Source: Rhizomys pruinosus (taxonomy: Eukaryota > Chordata > Mammalia > Rodentia > Spalacidae). Taken from it: a stretch of 64,000 bases of DNA. The position numbers were made by a program, and so were the translations under genes. Location of the stretch: assembly GCA_009823505.1 (NCBI GenBank), contig VZQC01006354.1, positions 372,001 to 436,000 on the forward strand. The letters are read 5' to 3'. Positions 57,331 through 64,000 of the stretch are shown piece by piece (the stretch's first letter is position 1; every line of letters starts with the position of its first letter). The notes below the pieces were generated by a model. It saw nothing but the letters and a program-made list of their open reading frames with translations. It had not been told where the DNA came from and made no database searches.

Positions 57331-58414
57331 CTCTAATGATAATTAAATTGTCCTTGAATTTCCTTCTGAGTGTTTTTAAATTATTATATTAACAAGATTT
57401 GTAACAGAATGATTATTTGCCAGTTAATAATCCAACTTACAATGACTTTGTACATGCCAGCTCTTCACCCATGTGCTCAGCATTTTCACATGTGTCTTCT
57501 TGTCTAATATGACCAAAGTCAGAAGTGAGAGAGCATACTTCTATGAACAGGGATGTTGTCTGTCACAGTGAGACTTGTGTGAGGCCCATCATCTATGCCC
57601 TCAGCATTAGGTCAGCTCATGAGAGAGTAACAAGACATTCGAGAATTTACTAAGAGATAAGCTCACTGTCCATTGTACATAGCTGTCCCTGGGATTAGAC
57701 TCGTGTATAAACAAGACATTAAATATACATGATCACCAACCACAGACATTTTCCTCAATTCACGAGTATCATGGGGAACCTCCAGTTATGGGTTTGGCCT
57801 TTTATGTGGTGTTTCAGTTGAATATCTGCTTTGGAATTTGGTAAACACAGCTATTCACAGGGCTGTCACAACATGGTATGTTTTCTATCACAGAAGCCTG
57901 GAACCTCTCCTCCATGAGCATCACCATTCCTATCATATGATTTCTTTCTTTGCTCAGAGGTTTCACAAAATGACCTTGGGTCTCTTACTTCATGGTAATT
58001 TGTAACAAAGGATAATGGGGATGATTTGCACAAATCTTTTGCCTCTTTCCTCTGGAAGAATTGTCTTCACTATGTTTTGTTTTAAATTTTATACAATTAA
58101 AAAGTAGAGAAACATGGTCATATTTTTAATGACTGAAAATGGGAGTAACAGGATAAGTATCTGAGTAGAGTTGTTCTGAATTTTATTCTGTATTTTCTAG
58201 TAAGTTTGAAGTTTAGGACAATGGATTAACAACAGCTTGGAGGGAAGGGTTGCTTCAGAATGTGTTTAGATTGCTTGCCTTTGATTGTTATGGTGAACAT
58301 TGCTTACCACTTTTCTATGTGTTAGGAGTTTAAAGTAAGAGAAATGTAGCAGGAGACCATGAGGAAAACTACCCACTGATCCGGAAGCCCCCAAAGAAGC
58401 CACACAGAGCAGCT
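57331..58414. other. Unannotated AT-rich sequence
   Basis: No recognised feature. Confidence 0.35.
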
Positions 58415-58500
58415 GAAAGCAGCCAGCTTTGTAATCAGACAGATGTGGGTTGGAGTCCAGACTCTGCTCATTGCTCTGTCATCAGGCAAAATTGCTTGAT
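58415..58500 (+). repeat. MIR-like ancient SINE fragment
   Basis: 'cagatgtgggttggagtcc' and 'actctgctcattgctctgtc' align with the MIR core region. Weak and short. Confidence 0.45.
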
Positions 58501-58504
58501 GAAA

Positions 58505-58685
58505 TGCTGTTGAAGTTACTTATTGCTGCAGAGCAAACCACCTCAAAACACAGTGGTTTGAAACAGCAACCACTTTACCACAAGTGCAGATTTGTGGGTC
58601 GACGATTAGGTCCATACCCAGCAGGGGCAGATTGTCTGCTCCACGGCGTCTAAGGCTGGAAATGACTGCATGGCCCAAGTCTGTT
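58505..58685 (+). repeat. Ancient mammalian DNA-transposon-like repeat
   Basis: 'ttattgctgcagagcaaacc' and 'acctcaaaacacagtggttt' match a widespread old eutherian repeat that I cannot name with certainty. Confidence 0.4.
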
Positions 58686-58791
58686 TGGCTGGTAGATGTT
58701 TTTGTGAGTTTGTTTGGTTTGATTTGATTTGGTTTGGTTCTTCTCCAAACTGCTTCTAATGGGACTGGAATTCATCTGTGATGACTTGAAG

Positions 58792-58793
<2 letters not shown>
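58686..58793. other. Short spacer
   Basis: Contains a GGTTT/GATTT-rich run near 58715-58740. Confidence 0.4.

Positions 58794-58843
<50 letters not shown>
58794..58843. repeat. (CT)n microsatellite
   Basis: About 24 uninterrupted CT units. Confidence 0.97.
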
Positions 58844-58848
<5 letters not shown>

Positions 58849-59321
58849 CATGGCTAGCTTGGGCTTCCTGAAAGAATAACTGTCTTAAGGCACTCTAAAA
58901 TTAGTGAAAGCAGGAGAAGATTATTCAATGTTGCTACATTGAGATACAGAGATTCACTGCATCCCCTCCCTTCATCCCTAAGCTAGTCCATTTGGGGATT
59001 CTGACATGAAATTTTTGTTTAAGGAGGGGACCAGAGTTATATACAGATCATCAGTCCTGGTCAAGGCATATTCTGCTCATTATCATGTCTGGGCTCTGGG
59101 CTCTCCTGAAGGTGGTCTAACAAGTTGTTACCACAATGGGAAATCCTTTTCCAGGAGACAAGTTCTTCCTCTGGCTTACCTCAGGCTTCAGCCTTTTTCT
59201 TTTCCCAGCATTAGATTCCTTGGGGAAATTAATGCTCTGGAATGCCTTGTTTCTTAGTCACATAGCCAAAAAGGTGTACGCAAATATCTCTTTATAAAAT
59301 TTTTTATTTATTTATTTTATT
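58844..59321. other. Unannotated sequence
   Basis: No recognised feature. Confidence 0.35.
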
Positions 59322-59481
59322 TTTTATTTTTTATTTTTGGTCTTTTAGAGACAGGGTCTCCCTGTAGCCCCAGCTTTCTTGGAATTTGCTCTGTAGACCA
59401 GGCTGGCCTTGAACTCACAAAGATCCGCCTGCCTCTGCCCCCCAAGTGCTAGGATTAAAGCCATGCGCCACCACACCCGGC
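59322..59481 (-). repeat. B1 SINE, antisense
   Basis: Complete antisense B1 from 'tagagacagggtctccctg' to 'catgcgccaccacacccggc'. Confidence 0.95.
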
Positions 59482-59483
59482 TT

Positions 59484-59668
59484 TTATTATTATTATTATT
59501 TTTTTATGTGTATCATACAATGCTGCAGAGGTCAGAAGAGGGTGTCAGATTTCCCTGGAACTGGAGTTGAATATGGTTCTTAGCCACCATGTGGGTGCTG
59601 GGAATTGAACCCGGGTCCTCTGCAAGAGCAGTCAGTGCTCTTAACCGCTGAGCCATCTCTCCAGCCCT
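59484..59668 (-). repeat. B2 SINE, antisense
   Basis: The minus strand starts 'agggctggagagatggctca' and proceeds through 'gagcactgactgctcttgc' and 'aactccagttccaggg' to an A/T-rich tail. Well preserved and directly abutting the B1. Confidence 0.95.
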
Positions 59669-59998
59669 GCACATATCTCTTTAGAATATCTTCATCTCTG
59701 CCAGGCCAGTTACATTTTTCCACTTTTTGTTTTATTATGTCAGTCTTGAGGTAGAATATGTCTGTATCTGAAACAGTAACATAAGCAGAATTCAAGTAGG
59801 GATGAAGGTTAGAACACATTCAGTTAGGGCAGAAAATCACACATAAGATCGAGATACTTTTACCTTCTTCCATGGTAGCTGCAGCAAGAATAAAAACAAC
59901 CCATCTTCTGAAATACTAGTTGGAGAAAAGGACAGAGCTCCTTGACCAACAGCAGTTGGTCAAGCGAATCACAAGGGCCAACTGATACTCAAGGGTTC
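59669..59998. other. Unannotated sequence
   Basis: No recognised feature. Confidence 0.35.
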
Positions 59999-60400
59999 TG
60001 ATTTCATTTCTGCTGCTGGGATAAAATACCCTGAACAAAAGCTACTTACAATCCCAGGTCACAGTCCAGCACAGAGGGAAGTTAAGGAAGGAACTCAAGG
60101 CAAGAACCTGAAGGCAGGTCTGCTCACTATTCTACTCAGCATTTCCTGCCACCCAGCAGCCCACTTAACACTGGGGAGGAGCAGTAGGAGGCACGGAGGA
60201 GGGTGCTTGTTGGCTGGCACACTGCCGTATACTCAGCTAAGTTTCTTATACAGCTCAGGACCACCTGCCTAAAGAAGGTGCTGTCCACATGGGCCGTACC
60301 CTCCTATATCAATGAACAATCTAAACAATCCCTCACAGACACACCCACAGGCCGATCTGCTCTAGGAAGTCCCTCCATTGAGACTTTTAGACAACTCTAG
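59999..60400 (-). mobile_element. MT-like MaLR LTR, antisense, diverged
   Basis: Starts 'tctgatttcatttctgctgc'. Includes 'aaggaactcaaggcaagaac', 'cagctcaggaccacctgcct', 'cacccacaggccgatctg' and 'ccctccattgagac', the antisense order of MT/MaLR LTRs. Confidence 0.65.
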
Positions 60401-60599
60401 GCTGTGTCATCTAAACCTAAGCAGGGCACAGAGAAAGGGAAATAATCACACTGGATGGAAGGGCAACAAAGACCTTGTGACTGTTTTTAATCTACCACAA
60501 ACTCCTTTTAAAAATAAAGACAAACATTCCCTTGATGTGACTATTTTGAGCATCAGTGGAAGCACATGTAAAAATAACATTTAGTTGACCTTCTGAATA

Positions 60600-61090
60600 G
60601 TTGTGGTTTTTAATTTTTTAAATTATTTTTATTAGCATATATTAATTATACATTTCATTATGACTTTTTGGCTCAATGGTAAAGAGCATTTGCTGCTCCT
60701 TTTTATTGACTTTTTTACATATTTCATCCAATACATATTTATCATATTGTTATCCCTTCTCCAATCTGCATGCATTAAGGCCTATAGAGTCAGACTTGTC
60801 TCCCCAAATTTCCTCCAGTGTCCATACACTGGTGTCCAATCTACCTTGCAAAAGTCTCTCCCTTAAACAAGACTGACTCTCCCCCTCCCAGCAGCCATCT
60901 ATTACCAACAGCTCCTCAGAGAAGGTTGGGGTTTCTTACCCACCTGCCCATATATATGCTTGGATTTTGCCTGGTTTGAGTTTATCTGGGATTGGTACAT
61001 GCTATCATTGTTACTCTAGTTCAAATGAGTAACCTCCCAGCTTTCTGGAAAACTCTGTTTCCCTCTGTCTCTTACAAATATCCCTGAGAC
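60600..61090 (-). mobile_element. Old L1 3' UTR fragment, antisense
   Basis: A TTTTATTAG-type start and 'cctcccagcagccatctatt' with 'gatttgcctgg'-like phrases recall older rodent L1 3' UTRs. A short B2-like head ('ggctcaatggtaaagagca') lies at 60670-60700. Confidence 0.45.
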
Positions 61091-61577
61091 TTGGGAGGCA
61101 GAAGTTTCATTGAGGTGTCCTGTTCAAGGATAAGTACTCTACAGCTTCTTATTCTGTCCATATTAGCCAGTGTGGGGGTCTCTGTATTACTCCATTTGCT
61201 ACCTATGAAGCTTCTCTGGTTAAAGTTGAGAGGTGCATTCATCATAGCAGGTCTGGGAGAGGAGGCAGCTCTGGAGTGTACAAAGGTCCTAGTAACCCAA
61301 GCAGGTCTGAGAGCTGATATGGCAGGATACAGGGAGGTATCTGAATAATACTTGTCTTTTAATGAGAGAGTTAAGACAAAATGTGTAATAATTCACAAAA
61401 TCAGATTTCAGTCTTCTCAGTATGAAAATAATTTAAAAAAAACATATTTCCAGGAACTTAGAATTTATCAAAGATATAGTATATAAAGCTTGTCTTTATT
61501 CCATTGTTTCCTATTGAAAGTTTCCATTGTTGTTAGCCTTATGTTGTTGTATTGACTTTGGGAAATTGACACTCATT
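61091..61577. other. Unannotated sequence
   Basis: No recognised feature. Confidence 0.35.
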
Positions 61578-62275
61578 CTTTTTTTTTTTAATTTAATTTT
61601 TATTGATGGTTTGTGCATTTCGTACATCATTTTCCAATTCAGATCAGGCATATTTCCCTTTCCCTTCCCCCCCACCCCCACCCCATCCCAGATCATGTAT
61701 TCTGCCATAACTGTCCTGCATCTTTCAGGTTTTTTTTTTCATTTTTTAGCTATAAGTGATAATCCATGAGTATAAGCATCCTTCGTGCAAAACCAATCTA
61801 CAGACTGTTGTGCCCAAACCCCCACAGTCCCACCATTCAGTGGGGGGTGACAGGTTGTTTGTTCAATCAAGTTGATCAAATGAGTGTCCAGACTACATTG
61901 CTGTAGTTTCACCGTTCACCCCAATCGCAGCCCTTACATTCTACCACGCCCCCTCTTCCGCAGGTTGTTCCCTAGGCTTAGAAAAGGGGCACAGGTGGAT
62001 GAGAGGTAAAACAGTCCACTCTCTCTGGAGCTGTTGACTTGGACTCTGGTCAATTCTGGCTGTTTCCTTTCATGGGCTGACAGTTTGTCCAGGAATAACC
62101 TTTCGATCCTACTAATGAAGAACAAGCAATTAGATATATAGGTATTTAAGCAGCACTAATAGTTATGGTAGGTTACTTTAGCATAGACACATGTTTGGAT
62201 ATGTTAATCCATGAATTACAATTTTCCCCCCTGTTAAATATGACAGGGTCTTACTGTGGCTTATAACATCTCCTA
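61578..62275 (-). mobile_element. ~0.7 kb element with L1-like 3' tip, antisense copy
   Basis: Reverse complement of 13383-14105, with clear identity over the body ('gaagagggggcgtggtagaa' on the minus strand) and the G-rich tip. Homology stops at 'agttaggagatgttata' on the minus strand, the same place as in the other copy. Confidence 0.75.
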
Positions 62276-63667
62276 ACTGTAAGAGGATGTAGGCTTAGTG
62301 GCATCAGCCATGGGTTTTTCCTCCAAGGAGAGAGAGCCAATAACTTTAGGATTGGCACATACAAATGTTTCTGTAATTTCTCTGTTGTACAGTATCACCT
62401 TGTGCATTCTCTTTAAGATGATTTAATGCAAAAATTAAGTTGCTGTTCCCAAGTTAATCATCTATACTACCCAAAACATGGGTGAATTTGATGAAATCTG
62501 TGCCTTGATTCCACCCTATAGTTATGTATAATACAACAGTCTTCTGGAACTCATGGGTTAAAAAAAAGGGGGGGATACAGACAGACAGAAACCTTTTAGT
62601 CAAAAACTTGCAATCTTCAAATCTTAAAACTAACTATGGGAAAAGTCTTGTTTGTTCAACAGGACAAAATGTCACCAACTTAAATGGCTTGAGAAAGAAA
62701 AGATACAGCTTTGCATTGAGTAGGATGTACCAAAAAAAGTGGCAACTGAAAGGTTGACCCGTATGACATTGAAAGGAAGAAAAGCCTCAGATTGCCATAA
62801 ACATCGAACCCTTCTGTGGATCCTACTGTAACAACTATTTATAATGAGTCCTAATGAAACTTAATACCTTCTAGGTGCAACAAAGGTTTTGCATATGACT
62901 TTCTTGCCTTCCCCCCCACCCATAGAACAGGAGAAATATGAACGATGATGACGTCATTCTCCCACTGTAAATTGGAGACAACTATTATAGAGGTAATCTC
63001 TTATAAAACCGGTAAAAATGCCTTCTTTAATTGACTAATAGACATAAGAACTGTGAAAAGGATTATACTCTGTTCAGAACCAAATATAATACTAAAGTCC
63101 TTGGGCTATGCACTTAGGCAAAGTATATTAATGCAGGAGCTCTGACTTCAGCAATGGATTGTTCTACCAGGGGGATGTTGGCCAGGGGATCCAAGGCCCC
63201 ACAAAAGGTAAGGGCTCCTTGCCCCTAAGTTGGGATACCTGCAGGAGGAGAGTCATTCTTTATGGTAGAATAGGTAGAACCATACAGTAGTGTGTAGGTG
63301 AAGGAAGAAGGTCCTGTGTGGGGAACAGATGTTTAGGAGAAAAGTCCTGTTGTTGGGATTGGCCTGTGTATGCTAAGCCCTATTCCATTGACTTAAAAAT
63401 GACAAAAGGAAAACTGGCCATTTACACAGATACAGCCTCACCCAAGAGCTTGACAAGACATTGTGGATCAGAGAACAAAAGACTTAGAAAAGAGAACTGA
63501 AATCTCATCTCTGATGCATGTCACAGAAAAAAAAAAAAAAAAGGTCCTTACTATCCACACCTCTATTTCCTTAATGCAAGAATTTTTGGTGTATGGAATG
63601 GCCCACAGAGATGCTCACAGGCCTTTCTATCAGAAATTAGCATAATTACTCATTCTCCCTGACTCTC
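62276..63667. other. Unassigned sequence, possibly endogenous-retrovirus internal DNA
   Basis: No ORF of note. On the minus strand it leads into a G-rich 'aacaggggggaaa' run near 62225. If that run is a polypurine tract, this segment would be retroviral internal sequence. The family is not recognised. Confidence 0.3.
62949..62956. promoter_or_regulatory. Perfect CRE-type palindrome
   Basis: TGACGTCA, the consensus CREB/ATF site, lies just after a C-run. No transcription start is identified, so function is unknown. Confidence 0.3.
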
Positions 63668-63806
63668 TTTTCAGACAGTGTCTCTCTATGTAGCTTTAAC
63701 TGGCCTAGAGCTTGCTGTGGAAACCAGGCTAGCCTGAAACTCACAGAAATCCACCTGTCTCTGCCTCCCAAGTTCTGTAAGCAAAGACATGTCCCATCTC
63801 ACCTTC
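63668..63806 (-). repeat. Old B1 SINE, antisense
   Basis: 'cagacagtgtctctctatg', 'gaaaccaggctagcctgaaa' and 'cacctgtctctgcctcccaa' in antisense B1 order, well diverged. Confidence 0.75.
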
Positions 63807-64000
63807 ATACTACAATAAATCTGTTCAAGACTTTCTTCCTTTTGCAATAAGTTGGATTTCCATTTGCCACACTTGGCCTCAACCCTACACTCCTGTGTTC
63901 AAGTGATACAAACACACATCTCTTTTCTTTCTCATTCTTTTCACAAATTCATTCTCCTTTGTCAGATTTTGAAGTTTATCAAATTGATGCTGGGGATTTT
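63807..64000. other. Unannotated end of window
   Basis: Nothing recognised. Confidence 0.4.

Noticed and set aside
59580..59819. Minus ORF with a [23 protein letters not shown] peptide
   Set aside because: This is the usual chance translation of a B2 SINE.
60665..60705. tRNA gene or ID SINE
   Set aside because: Only a short B2-like head is present, without B box or cloverleaf.

Overview
The window is nuclear DNA from a muroid rodent. It carries many B1 and B2 SINEs in both orientations, MT- and ORR1-type MaLR LTRs, rodent L1 fragments and long CA/GT and purine tracts. I saw no clear ID SINE, which argues against rat, and the diverged L1 types would suit a cricetid (hamster, vole or deer mouse), but the species cannot be fixed from this sequence. 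There are no prokaryotic operons, CRISPR arrays or phage genes. Nearly all short ORFs here are chance frames or repeat shadows. I found no intact protein-coding gene.

Layout. 1-3.9 kb is ordinary SINE-studded DNA. 3.9-10.2 kb is a head-to-tail duplication of a 3.2 kb unit, each copy holding an MT-type LTR, a GT microsatellite and an L1 3' tip. 10.3-11.4 kb is unassigned. 11.5-17.5 kb is a nest of B1s and an old antisense L1 interrupted by later insertions. 17.7-18.6 kb has a MaLR LTR and a B1. 19.0-25.9 kb is a second direct duplication, but its first copy diverges mainly by scattered small indels, which looks like uncorrected long-read gap filling. 26-33.7 kb is mostly non-repetitive, with one exon-like stretch ending in a hydrophobic tail. 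33.7-41.3 kb is a cluster of three unrelated minisatellites (19, 47 and 53 bp units). 41.3-42.5 kb is the 5' end of a minus-strand L1 with tandem promoter monomers and part of ORF1. 43.2-44.8 kb is a processed pseudogene of Diablo (Smac) with a 14 bp target-site duplication. 44.8-64 kb is AT-rich DNA with inverted B1 pairs, a putative LTR, L1 5' and 3' fragments, more MaLR LTRs and a ~0.7 kb element also present at 13.4-14.1 kb in the opposite orientation.

No genes act together here. The informative content is retrotransposition history, tandem-repeat biology and assembly quality. Single ambiguous bases at 11678 and 41487 sit at or beside suspicious joins, and the noisy stretches should not be read as real divergence without read-level checks.
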